A stretch of DNA of 64,000 bases from Xanthobacteraceae bacterium (GTDB lineage: Bacteria > Pseudomonadota > Alphaproteobacteria > Rhizobiales > Xanthobacteraceae): NCBI GenBank assembly GCA_024508855.1, contig JANINJ010000006.1:322378-386377 (forward strand), given 5' to 3'. The notes beneath the pieces are model-generated. The model saw only the letters and a program-made list of their open reading frames with translations, ran no database searches and had not been told where the DNA came from. The position numbers were made by a program, and so were the translations under genes. Of this stretch, positions 1-8,244 are shown piece after piece (positions within the stretch are counted from its first letter, which is position 1; each line of letters starts with the position of its first letter).

Positions 1-83
1 TCTCGCTTGCCTCTTGTTTTGACAGAGGAATTTCTCGGCTACCTCGTATTGCTTGTACCAGTTTAATGTACCGGTAGCAAGCA

Positions 84-581
84 ATGAGAAAAGCAAGGGG
101 CACTAATGTGAGAAAAGAGCGGATACCCGAGGAGATCGCGGACGAGGAACGGCGCACGATACCGATGGGCCTCTACAACACCGCATGTTCGTATCACCTT
201 GCGGCGCGAAAGCTGGAGAAGCTCGATCTACCGGGGACTCACCCGTCCATGCCCGTCGAGCTACTCGCCTTGCACACGATTGAGTTGTTTCTGAAGGCTT
301 TCCTACGGCTCACGCACTCCGTCGCACAACTAAGCTCCCGCAATTTCGGTCACCGGCTGCCCGCGTTGGCCAGCGCGGCAAAGCAGAACAAGCTCGTGAT
401 CACGAAGAGGGACATGGCTGTGATCGGCATGTGTGACCTCGAACTAGTATTTGGCGTTCGGTACATCAAAACAGGCTACTACGTTCGGCCACATACCGAA
501 GACTTGCTGACGGTCTGCGATCACCTTCGCTATCGCGTGAAGGTAAAGTTGCGACAAAGGAAGATCATGGTGCGGGGCTAG
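84..581 (+). CDS. HEPN-like helical protein A (hypothetical)
   Basis: 165-residue soluble protein of unknown function, all-helical in character. Residues 60-75 (E-L-F-L-K-A) followed by R-N-F-G-H at 86-90 and R-Y at 126-127 follow the pattern of HEPN-fold proteins, in which an ELxLK helix precedes a GH-hydrophobic helix start. It has R-x3-H rather than the R-x4-6-H of catalytic HEPN RNases, so a nuclease role is not supported. ATG 84 is used; GTG 108 has a better ribosome binding site (AAGGGG) and may be the true start. Codon use and GC are visibly lower than in the core genes to the right. It converges on the next gene with a 4-bp gap. The HEPN assignment is inference from motif pattern. Confidence 0.5.
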   Translation: MRKARGTNVRKERIPEEIADEERRTIPMGLYNTACSYHLAARKLEKLDLPGTHPSMPVELLALHTIELFLKAFLRLTHSVAQLSSRNFGHRLPALASAAKQNKLVITKRDMAVIGMCDLELVFGVRYIKTGYYVRPHTEDLLTVCDHLRYRVKVKLRQRKIMVRG

Positions 582-585
582 CATT

Positions 586-1125
586 TCAGCCAATCGAAGT
601 GGGCTCTGCGGCGCAGGATTGTGTCTTGAGAAGAATCGCCTCTAACCTGTCGTTGATGGCAACCACCAACTTATCCGTCATACACAAGAACAGCGTCAAA
701 TTACTTGCCGGTATTCTGAGGATAGGCATTTCGACAATGTCGGTTGAAAAGTCTTCGCTTCGCCAAGGGCGTATCGAATAGCTTGAACTATCTGAGTGCG
801 CGTAAACCTCATGACGCAAGACCAAGAGTTGATCATGCAAAACTTTCTCATCGTCGGAGTAGACGCCCAGAAGTTTTGATGGAAAATTCGGCCATCCCGC
901 GCTCTTGGTGAAGGCTCGGCCGTAGGAAGTGACCAGTGCAGAAGTGTACGCTACCTGCTTGAAATAAACTGTCCCACGTCGCTCCCACGGTTGCGAATGC
1001 CACCCCTTCTTCAACAGGAAAGAGGCACAGGAGCGCGAAAATTCGATATCACGGCGCGACACAAATAGCTTGCTGTATTGCTGCCCGTCTCGCTCGCTTA
1101 ATTGGACTTCTACCACGCAAGCCAC
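586..1125 (-). CDS. HEPN-like protein B with R-x5-H motif
   Basis: 179-residue protein beginning at GTG (ATG is absent in frame). Residues 98-110 read HDQLLVLRHEVYAH: an R104-x5-H110 motif with a polar residue (His) right after the Arg, the signature described for HEPN-superfamily RNases and seen in AbiU2-, AbiV- and related toxin or abortive-infection proteins. The rest is helical with no other recognisable domain. It lies head-to-head with the gene at 1209 and tail-to-tail with the gene at 84, so the three genes are not one operon. It could be a ribonuclease toxin or phage-defence protein; function is inferred from the motif only. Confidence 0.5.
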   Translation of the reverse strand: MACVVEVQLSERDGQQYSKLFVSRRDIEFSRSCASFLLKKGWHSQPWERRGTVYFKQVAYTSALVTSYGRAFTKSAGWPNFPSKLLGVYSDDEKVLHDQLLVLRHEVYAHSDSSSYSIRPWRSEDFSTDIVEMPILRIPASNLTLFLCMTDKLVVAINDRLEAILLKTQSCAAEPTSIG

Positions 1126-1208
1126 TTTTCTCTAAATACACCGTAGCAACTAGTGTCAGGCCCCCGGGCTCCTTAGTAAAGTTATTTCCTGAAGATGAGG
1201 ATCATTCA

Positions 1209-2126
1209 TTGCGCACTACTGAGCCTTCGGATGATGAGCTTCTAACGCTGGTGATTAAAGTAGATACGGACCTCTTTGCATCTGGCGAGGATATAAAGCA
1301 TCGGAGCTTCAATGTTCCGCGCGAAGCGATGCGGCGATTGGGCTACGTCTCCTTCCCCCTGTTTGGCGAAGGCACGCCCAGCGTTTTAAACCGCATCCGA
1401 GAACAATTCTCGCGGATATATCGGCCCCAAGACTTGGCCATGGGTGGTCACATTGGCGTCTTCATGTTTCGAGACATTTTCGCGCGTATCGGCGTCCCGC
1501 ATGGATATGGGCAAGTTCGCATAGCTCCGATTGAACACGTTGAACTTACCGCCGTTCAGAAAGCAATTCTCTCCCACGATGCTATTGCATTTGATGCCTA
1601 CCACGATCAATTCGCTGATCTATTTGACCTTGAGTACGGCATTCGCGAAATGCGCTCCACGTATGCTTCCATCGAGCTAGTGGGCAGGTTTCTTAACCTC
1701 GCCAGGCTGCATCTCCATAGCGCAGCAGCGATATTGACAGGCGGCTTTGATTACAGAGGCGCGGTTCAAAGTGCGTTGCTTTCAACAGAACTAGCGCTGA
1801 AGGGGTTAGTAGCCGCGACCGGCCTAAATGAATATGAGATCAAAGAGAAATACGGGCACCGCATAAATGTTCTCGTGGATGTCATTGGAGCAAGCTGGCC
1901 AACTTTCGATGCTCCGAGAGTGCGTCGAGTAATCGCGGCACAACCCAAATACGTACCCAACCGCTATAGTAAGACGCAACCCGAACGTGTGGCCGTGGGT
2001 CATATCGTGATGGGAGCGCAATACATCTGTGCAGAAGTTACTCGGCAACTGTCGGATAGAAACTTTAGGCAAGACGGCGGGCATCCGTGGGTGCGTCAAT
2101 ATCCTGCACGATGCCGATGGTGGTGA
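1209..2126 (+). CDS. HEPN-like protein C with unknown N-terminal region
   Basis: 305 residues from a TTG start; no in-frame ATG or GTG lies upstream. The C-terminal half (about 150-285) repeats the layout of protein A: E-L-A-L-K-G at 194-199, Y-G-H-R-I at 215-219 and N-R-Y-S at 251-254 followed by a long helix, consistent with a HEPN fold. The N-terminal 150 residues match nothing I recognise. GC is low compared with the core genome. It stops 4 bp before the truncated integrase. Role unknown; membership of a small defence or toxin module with proteins A and B is speculation. Confidence 0.5.
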   Translation: MRTTEPSDDELLTLVIKVDTDLFASGEDIKHRSFNVPREAMRRLGYVSFPLFGEGTPSVLNRIREQFSRIYRPQDLAMGGHIGVFMFRDIFARIGVPHGYGQVRIAPIEHVELTAVQKAILSHDAIAFDAYHDQFADLFDLEYGIREMRSTYASIELVGRFLNLARLHLHSAAAILTGGFDYRGAVQSALLSTELALKGLVAATGLNEYEIKEKYGHRINVLVDVIGASWPTFDAPRVRRVIAAQPKYVPNRYSKTQPERVAVGHIVMGAQYICAEVTRQLSDRNFRQDGGHPWVRQYPARCRWW

Positions 2127-2129
2127 GAC

Positions 2130-3152
2130 CTAATTGACCACGATGCTTGCTGCTCCCTCGGCGCCCTCAATGCACGAGCCTTTCACTATGGGACTACGGC
2201 TCATGCCGTAATTATGCAGCCCCCCAAAGGTCAATACATCGGGGGTGCTTATAATTGGCGTGGTCTTAGGATGTCGAAAAATGCCGGTGACCGAGATAGC
2301 CTGTTCGTTCAAGAATTTGACGGTCTTAGGTGACACCTCGGTTAGACGATAGTCCTTGAAGCGGATGACGTCTTCAGGGCAGACCTTCACGGCATCATCG
2401 TGCCCGAGGAAGGCAACGAATTTGGTGACCGTGTTTCTGTAATTGTCGTGGGTGCTTTGCTTGGTGCCAACCCTCTCGGCTTCCTTCCACCAGTCCGCGA
2501 ATAGGCCGAGGATGGTCTGTGCAGCCTGCGGGCCAGCGGAGCGGGGCGATGGGTAGGCGGGCGTCTCTACAGGTTCGCCAGCGTTGCGCTCTCGCTTGGC
2601 CTTCCCCGCACGGATGACGGCAGCCTGCAATTCCCTCGCAATCAACTTTCTGCTCGGGGATGACGGAGCGAGGTTCAATCCACGAAACTCAGGCCACGCC
2701 AGTACCTCGTCGACCTCGCTCAAAAAGAACACGTCGACCTCACCCCTCGCCCAGCCATACCGGGCGTCAGCCTCAAGGTCCGCTTGGGTATCTTCGTAGT
2801 CCTTGAAGGTGGGTGAGGGCATCTCGGGCAAGACGCCATCGACGGCGAAACCAGCTAGGCGGCGGTCGTCATCTTCTTCGAGCAGGAAGGCGCAATACGC
2901 CGCGCCCATGCTCTTGATGGTGGCGGCATCCAATTCGAAGAGCTGGGGAGCTGTAAGACGTCGACGGAGGTCAGACCATTCCTGCTCGACTTTCGCAGCA
3001 ACTTCGGAATGCTTCCTGCGAGCCTCGGCGGGGTCTTTCGTGCGGAGCGATTGCTTTCTCTCCCACGCGCCTAGAGTGGCGCGGAGGTCTTCAGGAACGG
3101 CCTTGCGGTAGTAGTAAACACCGCTGCTCGGATGCTTCCACGGACGCGACAT
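2130..3152 (-). pseudogene. tyrosine-recombinase integrase, truncated
   Basis: Remnant of a phage or island integrase beside tRNA-Leu. The start M-S-R-P-W-K-H-P (ATG at 3152) is typical of the DUF6538 N-terminal domain of alphaproteobacterial integrases; residues about 215-280 form the SAM-like core-binding domain, ending at V-S-P-K-T-V-K. Normal homologues then continue for roughly 150-200 residues with the catalytic R...HxxR...Y domain. Here family-like sequence stops near base 2316 and 61 unrelated residues run to the stop, with no R-H-R-Y residues. At 340 residues without a catalytic domain it cannot recombine DNA. An open frame could begin earlier (3185), but the domain start favours 3152. 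Confidence 0.8.
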
Positions 3153-3164
3153 AGAAAGGACCAT

Positions 3165-3185
3165 TTGTACCACCCTTCTGTACAA
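3165..3185. promoter_or_regulatory. inverted repeat upstream of the integrase
   Basis: Perfect 6-bp arms TTGTAC (3165-3170) and GTACAA (3180-3185) with a 9-bp spacer, 13 bp upstream of the integrase ATG. A CCACCC/GGGTGG pair (3170-3175 with 3187-3192) is interleaved. The position suits an autoregulatory operator or integrase arm site, but nothing in the sequence decides between them. Confidence 0.4.
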
Positions 3186-3249
3186 CGGGTGGCCAAGAAA
3201 TCCTTATATCGCAGGGGCTTCTAGGAACATCAAGCACTTGGGAAGAGCT

Positions 3250-3336
<87 letters not shown>

Positions 3337-3490
3337 CCGGGCCGGTTGATAAGGATCGGTAACGCGCTTGTCAAATGCAACCTGTAAGGCCAAATCCGCT
3401 GTACAGCGCCGGGCCGATGGCGTATCGGCAAACGGCGAATAACCCGTGCTTTTGAGCGCATCCGCGCCCTGATCCGGTCGAGGTGAAACC

Positions 3491-4468
3491 ATGTCCAGCC
3501 TGCCTTCGAATTCAGAAACCCTCGTCACCGTTTTCGGCGGATCGGGCTTTCTGGGGCGGCATGTGGTCCGGGCGCTCGCCAAGCGCGATTACCGGCTGCG
3601 GATCGGCGTGCGCCGGCCGGATCTCGCCGGGCACCTGCAGCCGCTGGGCAAGGTCGGACAGATCCACGCGGTGCAGGCCAATGTGCGCTATCCGGCCTCG
3701 GTCGAGGCTGCGGTGCGCGGCGCCAGCATCGTCATCAACCTGGTCGGCATCCTCGCCGAGGGCGGCGCGCAGACTTTCGACGCCGTGCAGGCCAAGGGCG
3801 CCGCAACCGTGGCGCAGGCGGCCGCTGCCGTGGGCGCCCGCGTGATCCACGTCTCGGCACTTGGCGCCGATGCCGATTCGGCGTCGCGCTATGCCCGCGC
3901 CAAGGCCGCCGGCGAAGCCGCGGTGCGCGAGGCTGCGCCCGAAGCGATCATTTTCCGCCCATCGGTCGTGTTCGGCCCGGAGGACGATTTCACCAACCGC
4001 TTCGCGTCGATGGCGCGGATGATGCCGGTGCTGCCGCTGATCGGCGGCGGCAGGACGCAGATGCAGCCGGTCTATGCCGGCGATGTCGCGACCGCGATTG
4101 CGGACGCCGCAAACGGCCTCGCAAAGAAGGGCGCGACCTACGAACTCGGCGGCCCGGAAGTGATGACGCTGCGCGAAATCTTCACCGCCATCCTCGAGAT
4201 CACCGACCGCAAGCGGATGTTCGTGCCGCTGCCGTTCGGCCTCGCCAATCTGAAAGCATTGCTGTTGCAGTTCGCGCCGTCGCCACTGACCCTGACGCGC
4301 GATCAGGTGACGCTGCTGCGCCAGGACAACGTGGTGTCGGAAGCGGCGAAGTCCGCAGGGCTGACGCTCGAAGGCCTCGGCATCACGCCGGATTCGCTCG
4401 AGGCGATCGCTCCGCAATATCTGTGGCGCTTCCGCCCGATGGGCCAGTTCCAGCGCAAGAACGCTTAA
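3491..4468 (+). CDS. NDUFA9-like NAD(P)-binding protein (complex I-associated)
   Basis: 325-residue atypical short-chain dehydrogenase with an N-terminal Rossmann motif V-F-G-G-S-G-F-L-G-R (residues about 9-18). The rest fits the complex I NDUFA9 subunit family: no classical YxxxK catalytic pair, instead an S-A-L-G-A segment and a conserved F-R-P-S-V-V-F-G-P stretch. In bacteria these proteins are thought to act in quinone or NADH dehydrogenase assembly or as NAD(P)H-binding epimerase-like proteins; the substrate is not shown by the sequence. First core gene right of the tRNA; convergent with uppP and separated from it by a strong hairpin. Confidence 0.88.
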   Translation: MSSLPSNSETLVTVFGGSGFLGRHVVRALAKRDYRLRIGVRRPDLAGHLQPLGKVGQIHAVQANVRYPASVEAAVRGASIVINLVGILAEGGAQTFDAVQAKGAATVAQAAAAVGARVIHVSALGADADSASRYARAKAAGEAAVREAAPEAIIFRPSVVFGPEDDFTNRFASMARMMPVLPLIGGGRTQMQPVYAGDVATAIADAANGLAKKGATYELGGPEVMTLREIFTAILEITDRKRMFVPLPFGLANLKALLLQFAPSPLTLTRDQVTLLRQDNVVSEAAKSAGLTLEGLGITPDSLEAIAPQYLWRFRPMGQFQRKNA

Positions 4469-4507
4469 GCATTCGGTCAGGCGCGAGTCTTTCAGACAAA
4501 ACAGTTT

Positions 4508-4540
4508 TGGTCATGCCCGGCCTTGTGCCGGGCATGACCA
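4508..4540. terminator. hairpin between convergent genes (half of a repeat element)
   Basis: Perfect 14-bp stem (TGGTCATGCCCGGC / GCCGGGCATGACCA) with a CTTGT loop between two convergent genes. It matches one arm of the roughly 90-bp composite palindromes found elsewhere in the window, so it is both repeat-derived and well placed to end transcription from both sides. No clear T-run follows on either strand. Confidence 0.6.
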
Positions 4541-4603
4541 TGGAGAAGTCTGCTGGTCAGCGAGCGGGCTAACGAACCGAGAGCCAGAGGCTACACCCCA
4601 GCC

Positions 4604-5410
4604 TCAATACCCCAGCGCCAGCGCGATCAGGCCGAGCGTGCCGACGATCACGCGCCACCAGGCGAAGAACGTAAAGCCGTTGCGGGTGACGTAATTCAGG
4701 AACGCCTTCACCACGATGATCGCGGTGATGAACGACACCACGAAGCCGATGGCGATGATGTAGGAGTGATCCAGCGTCATGTCGGCGCGGCTCTTGTAGA
4801 GATCGTAGACGAACGCGCCGACCATGGTCGGGATCGCGAGGAAGAACGAGAACTCCGCCGAAGCGCGCTTGTCAGCGCCGAGCAGCATCGCCGCGACGAT
4901 GGTGGCGCCCGAGCGCGACACGCCGGGGATCATGGCGGTGCATTGCGCGAAGCCGATGGCGAGATAGGTGCCGAGCGGGAATGTCGTGGCATCATGCAGC
5001 CGCGGCTTGAGATCGAGCTGGTCGACCCACATCAGCACCGCGCCGCCGACGATCAGCGAGAAGCACACCACCCAGGGATTGAACAGGTAGCTCTTGATGT
5101 AGCCGCCGAGCAGCCCGCCGATCACCGCGGCCGGCAGGAACGCCACCAGCACGCCGATGACGAAACGGCGCGCCGCCGGATCGGTGAACATGCCGAGCGC
5201 GATGTTCCACAATTTGACAAAATAAATCGCCAGAATCGCCAGAATCGCGCCGAGCTGGATGAGGATGGCAAAACTCTTCCAGAAGTTGTCCTGCCCCAGA
5301 TCGAAGAACCGCTCTGCCAGCAGCAGATGGCCGGTGGACGATACCGGCAAGAATTCAGTCACACCCTCGACGACGCCGAGGATCACCGCTCGAATGGCAT
5401 CTGAAATCAT
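4604..5410 (-). CDS. uppP: undecaprenyl-diphosphate phosphatase
   Basis: 268-residue polytopic membrane protein that dephosphorylates undecaprenyl pyrophosphate to recycle the lipid carrier for peptidoglycan and O-antigen synthesis; also called BacA. Both family signatures are present: E-G-V-T-E-F-L-P-V-S-S-T-G-H near the N-terminus (catalytic glutamates) and P-G-V-S-R-S-G-A-T in the second half (catalytic Arg). Full length for the family, with about eight hydrophobic segments. It has 212 bp of non-coding DNA upstream before the divergent GST gene. Confidence 0.97.
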   Translation of the reverse strand: MISDAIRAVILGVVEGVTEFLPVSSTGHLLLAERFFDLGQDNFWKSFAILIQLGAILAILAIYFVKLWNIALGMFTDPAARRFVIGVLVAFLPAAVIGGLLGGYIKSYLFNPWVVCFSLIVGGAVLMWVDQLDLKPRLHDATTFPLGTYLAIGFAQCTAMIPGVSRSGATIVAAMLLGADKRASAEFSFFLAIPTMVGAFVYDLYKSRADMTLDHSYIIAIGFVVSFITAIIVVKAFLNYVTRNGFTFFAWWRVIVGTLGLIALALGY

Positions 5411-5622
5411 GGGAACTATCGCTCTGATGATGTCGGGATCGGACTGGCGGGCAAAAACGCGGCCCCTTCTCCCTTATTCGCCGCCGGGCCGCAACGCCAA
5501 AATACGCAAGCCAGATGACTGCGCCGCCCGCTTGCCCTGCCCCCGCTGAAAGTTAAGAAGATCGGGCTGCAGGGGTCGGCTGGAGACGTTTTGTTAAGGC
5601 TACAAACCTATTCAAGGATTCG

Positions 5623-6315
5623 ATGTTCACTCTGCTCCACCATCCGTTCTGCCCACATTCAAGGTTCATCCGCCTCGTGCTTGGCGAGTACGGCCTTGAT
5701 CTGCAACTGGCGGAGGAGCGGCCGTGGGAGCGCCGGGAGGACTTTCTAGTCCTCAATCCGGCAGGAACTACCCCGGTACTGACGGCGGAACACATCCCGC
5801 CCATCCCGCATGCCAGCATCATCAGCGAATATATCGACGAGACCTATGGCCCGTCGCGCGGCGAGCGTCGGCTGCTGCCGGAGACGATGCAGGAGCGCAT
5901 CGAGGTGCGTCGCCTCACCGCCTGGTTCAACGAAAAGTTTTTCGAGGAAGCCAGCAATCCGCTGGTCACCGAACGCATCTACAAGCGTTTCATGAGCGAG
6001 GCCAACGGCGGCGGTCCGCCGGAAGCCGAGGTGCTGCGCGCCGCCAAGGCCAATGTGCGCTATCATCTGGCCTATATCGGCTGGCTGGCGCGGACGCGGA
6101 ACTTCCTGGCCGGCGACCGGCTGACCTACGCCGACCTTGCCGCCGCCGCGCACCTGTCGGCGATCGACTATCTGGGCGATGTGCCATGGAACGAGGACGA
6201 CGCAGCGAAGGCGTGGTACGCGCGGGTGAAATCCCGCCCGTCGTTCCGTCCGCTGCTGAGCGAATGGCTGGCTGGCGTGCCGGCCTCGCGCACCTACGTC
6301 GATCTGGATTTCTGA
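5623..6315 (+). CDS. glutathione S-transferase family protein
   Basis: 230 residues, with an N-terminal thioredoxin-like domain (about 1-80) and an alpha-helical C-terminal domain. H-H-P-F-C-P-H-S-R opens the fold; N-P-A-G-T-T-P-V-L is the cis-proline loop, and the S-E-Y-I-D-E-T-Y glutathione-binding helix follows. [14 protein letters not shown] is the standard GST C-terminal N-capping motif. Substrate unknown. The start has an AAGGA ribosome site. queG begins 34 bp downstream on the same strand, so the two are probably co-transcribed. Confidence 0.92.
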   Translation: MFTLLHHPFCPHSRFIRLVLGEYGLDLQLAEERPWERREDFLVLNPAGTTPVLTAEHIPPIPHASIISEYIDETYGPSRGERRLLPETMQERIEVRRLTAWFNEKFFEEASNPLVTERIYKRFMSEANGGGPPEAEVLRAAKANVRYHLAYIGWLARTRNFLAGDRLTYADLAAAAHLSAIDYLGDVPWNEDDAAKAWYARVKSRPSFRPLLSEWLAGVPASRTYVDLDF

Positions 6316-6349
6316 CGCGCGACATCGCGCCCGGAACGCGCGATCCGTC

Positions 6350-7489
6350 ATGACCGCCGACCTCAAAACTGCTCTCATCCGCGAGGCCCGTGCGCTCGGC
6401 TTCGACACGCTGGGCATCACTGCGCCCGACGCCATCGCCGGGGCGCGCGAGCGGCTGCAAGCATTCCTCGATCACGGCGCGCACGGCGAGATGGAGTGGC
6501 TCGCTGACAACCCGCCGCGCCGCGCCGATCCGCGCGTGCTGTGGAGCGAGGTGCGTTCGGTCATCATGCTCGGCGTCAATTACGGGCCCGACGAAAACCC
6601 GCTCGCCATTCTGCAACAGCGCGACCGCGGCGCGATCTCGGTCTATGCCAAGGGTGACGACTATCACGACCTGATCAAGAAGCGGCTGAAGACCTTGGCG
6701 CGCTGGCTACTCGCGCAGGCGGGTGAAGGCGATGTGAAAGTGTTCGTCGATACCGCAGCCGTGATGGAGAAACCGCTGGCCGGTGCGGCCGGTCTCGGCT
6801 GGCAGGGCAAACATACCAATCTGGTGTCGCGCGAATTCGGCTCGTGGCTGTTTCTCGGCGCCATCATGACGACGCTCGACCTGCCGCACGATGCGCCGGA
6901 GGTCGATCATTGCGGTTCGTGCCAGGCCTGTCTCGACAGCTGCCCGACGGAAGCGTTCGTCGCGCCTTACAAGCTCGATGCGCGGCGCTGCATTTCCTAC
7001 CTCACCATCGAGCACAAGGGGCCGATCCCGCATGAACTGCGCAAAGCAGTCGGCAATCGCATCTACGGTTGCGACGATTGCCTCGCCGCCTGTCCATGGA
7101 ACAAGTTCGCGCAGGCGGGCAACGAGATCAAACTCGCCGCGCGTGATGAGTTGCGCGCGCCAAAACTCGCGGACCTGCTGAAGCTCGACGATGCATCGTT
7201 CCGCGCGTTGTTCACCAAATCGCCGGTCAAGCGCATCCATCGCGACCGCTTCATCCGCAACGCGCTGATCGCCGCCGGCAACTCAGGTGACGTCACGCTT
7301 GCCGACGACGCGACGCGGCTGCTCGACGATCCCGATGCGATGGTGCGCGGCGCTGCGGTATGGGCACTGGCGCAACTGCTGCCGGAGGAAGAATTTGCGT
7401 CGCGTGCGGAGCAAGCATTACGCGATGAAACGGATGAGAGCGTGCGCGAAGAGTGGCAGCGGGCGCTTGAAATACAGCCCGCGTACTAG
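6350..7489 (+). CDS. queG: epoxyqueuosine reductase
   Basis: 379-residue cytoplasmic cobalamin-dependent iron-sulfur enzyme that reduces epoxyqueuosine to queuosine at tRNA position 34. Two 4Fe-4S motifs are visible: [12 protein letters not shown] and [11 protein letters not shown]. The [10 protein letters not shown] segment upstream is the conserved active-site Asp region. The last about 70 residues form a HEAT-like repeat typical of the longer QueG form. It follows the GST gene by 34 bp. Downstream lies a composite palindromic repeat. Confidence 0.97.
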   Translation: MTADLKTALIREARALGFDTLGITAPDAIAGARERLQAFLDHGAHGEMEWLADNPPRRADPRVLWSEVRSVIMLGVNYGPDENPLAILQQRDRGAISVYAKGDDYHDLIKKRLKTLARWLLAQAGEGDVKVFVDTAAVMEKPLAGAAGLGWQGKHTNLVSREFGSWLFLGAIMTTLDLPHDAPEVDHCGSCQACLDSCPTEAFVAPYKLDARRCISYLTIEHKGPIPHELRKAVGNRIYGCDDCLAACPWNKFAQAGNEIKLAARDELRAPKLADLLKLDDASFRALFTKSPVKRIHRDRFIRNALIAAGNSGDVTLADDATRLLDDPDAMVRGAAVWALAQLLPEEEFASRAEQALRDETDESVREEWQRALEIQPAY

Positions 7490-7525
7490 ATCGTCTGTGA
7501 GATCCGATTCCCCGACTTATCGATT

Positions 7526-7615
7526 CGTCATGGCCGGATTTATTCCGGGCACCAACGTCTTTCTCGCCGAGCTGTTGTGAAGAGGTGGATGCCCGTGACA
7601 AGCACGGGCATGATA
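7526..7615. repeat. about 90-bp composite palindromic repeat, copy 1
   Basis: Left arm 'gtcatggccggatttattcc' and right arm 'gtggatgcccgtgacaag' each form a small hairpin, and the arms are inverted relative to each other across the element. The same layout recurs at 8143 and 10827. It lies in the 170-bp gap between queG and the convergent SnoaL-like gene. Confidence 0.7.
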
Positions 7616-7658
7616 GATGGAGAGCAACGTGCTCATTTCATCCGTCTGCATATTTCGC

Positions 7659-8129
7659 TCACTTCGCCAAATGCTTCTTCATCTCGTCGCGTGCCTTCAA
7701 CGCCGCGCCCTGCTTGGCGACGATCTTGGCGATGCGCTCGGGCGCGAAATTGAGATCGACGAAGGCGGGCGCGGTGTTGGCGACCTCGTGATAGGTCGCG
7801 ATCAGGCCGTCGCGCAGCTGCATGATCGAAACGCCTTCGAACATCGCACGATTGCCCTTGGCTTCCGGCAGTTTCGAGCGATAGCTGAAGGTGTAGCGCG
7901 CATAGAGCGTTTTGCCGTCGCTCACCGGATCGTGCATCACCCAGCGGAAATCCTCCGCCGTGCGATAGAACCAGTCGTCGATCAGTTCCGCGATTTTCTC
8001 CCGGCCCTCGAACGCGCCGTAGAACACGTCGTGATAGACGCCGTCTTCGGCGAACAGTTGCGCGAACGCCTTACCATCACGCGCTTCGACGGCATCGCAG
8101 AACGTGCGCAGCATCGTTGTTGCATCCAT
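7659..8129 (-). CDS. SnoaL-like / NTF2-family protein
   Basis: 156 residues forming a single NTF2-like cone fold: an N-terminal helix (L-R-T-F-C-D-A-V-E-A-R-D), F-A-E-D-G-V-Y-H-D, a central G-R-E-K-I-A-E-L segment and C-terminal strands. Members include polyketide cyclases, dehydratases and ketosteroid isomerases; the substrate cannot be read from sequence. Flanked on both sides by composite palindromes. One of three NTF2-like genes in the window (also 23867 and 29839), all of different subfamilies. Confidence 0.8.
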   Translation of the reverse strand: MDATTMLRTFCDAVEARDGKAFAQLFAEDGVYHDVFYGAFEGREKIAELIDDWFYRTAEDFRWVMHDPVSDGKTLYARYTFSYRSKLPEAKGNRAMFEGVSIMQLRDGLIATYHEVANTAPAFVDLNFAPERIAKIVAKQGAALKARDEMKKHLAK

Positions 8130-8142
8130 GACGCTTCCTTCC

Positions 8143-8232
8143 CGTCATGGCCGGATTTATTCCGGCCATCCACGTCTTGCTTGCGGCTATCCTAGAAAGA
8201 CGTGGATGCCCGGGACAAGCCCGGGCATGACG
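8143..8232. repeat. about 90-bp composite palindromic repeat, copy 2
   Basis: Best-formed copy: CGTCATGGCCGG...CCGGCCATCCACGTCTT, about 15 bp of spacer, then AAGACGTGGATGCCCGGG...CCCGGGCATGACG. Each half is a hairpin and the whole is an imperfect inverted repeat. It sits between two minus-strand genes. Confidence 0.75.
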
Positions 8233-8244
8233 AATCAGAATAGC

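Noticed and set aside
599..781. 60-codon plus-strand frame inside HEPN-like gene B
   Set aside because: Antisense to a better supported coding frame, no ribosome site, no motif.
84..2126. MNT-HEPN toxin-antitoxin pair
   Set aside because: None of the three genes shows a nucleotidyltransferase GSxxxGxxxxxSDxD motif, and the genes are not in the same direction.
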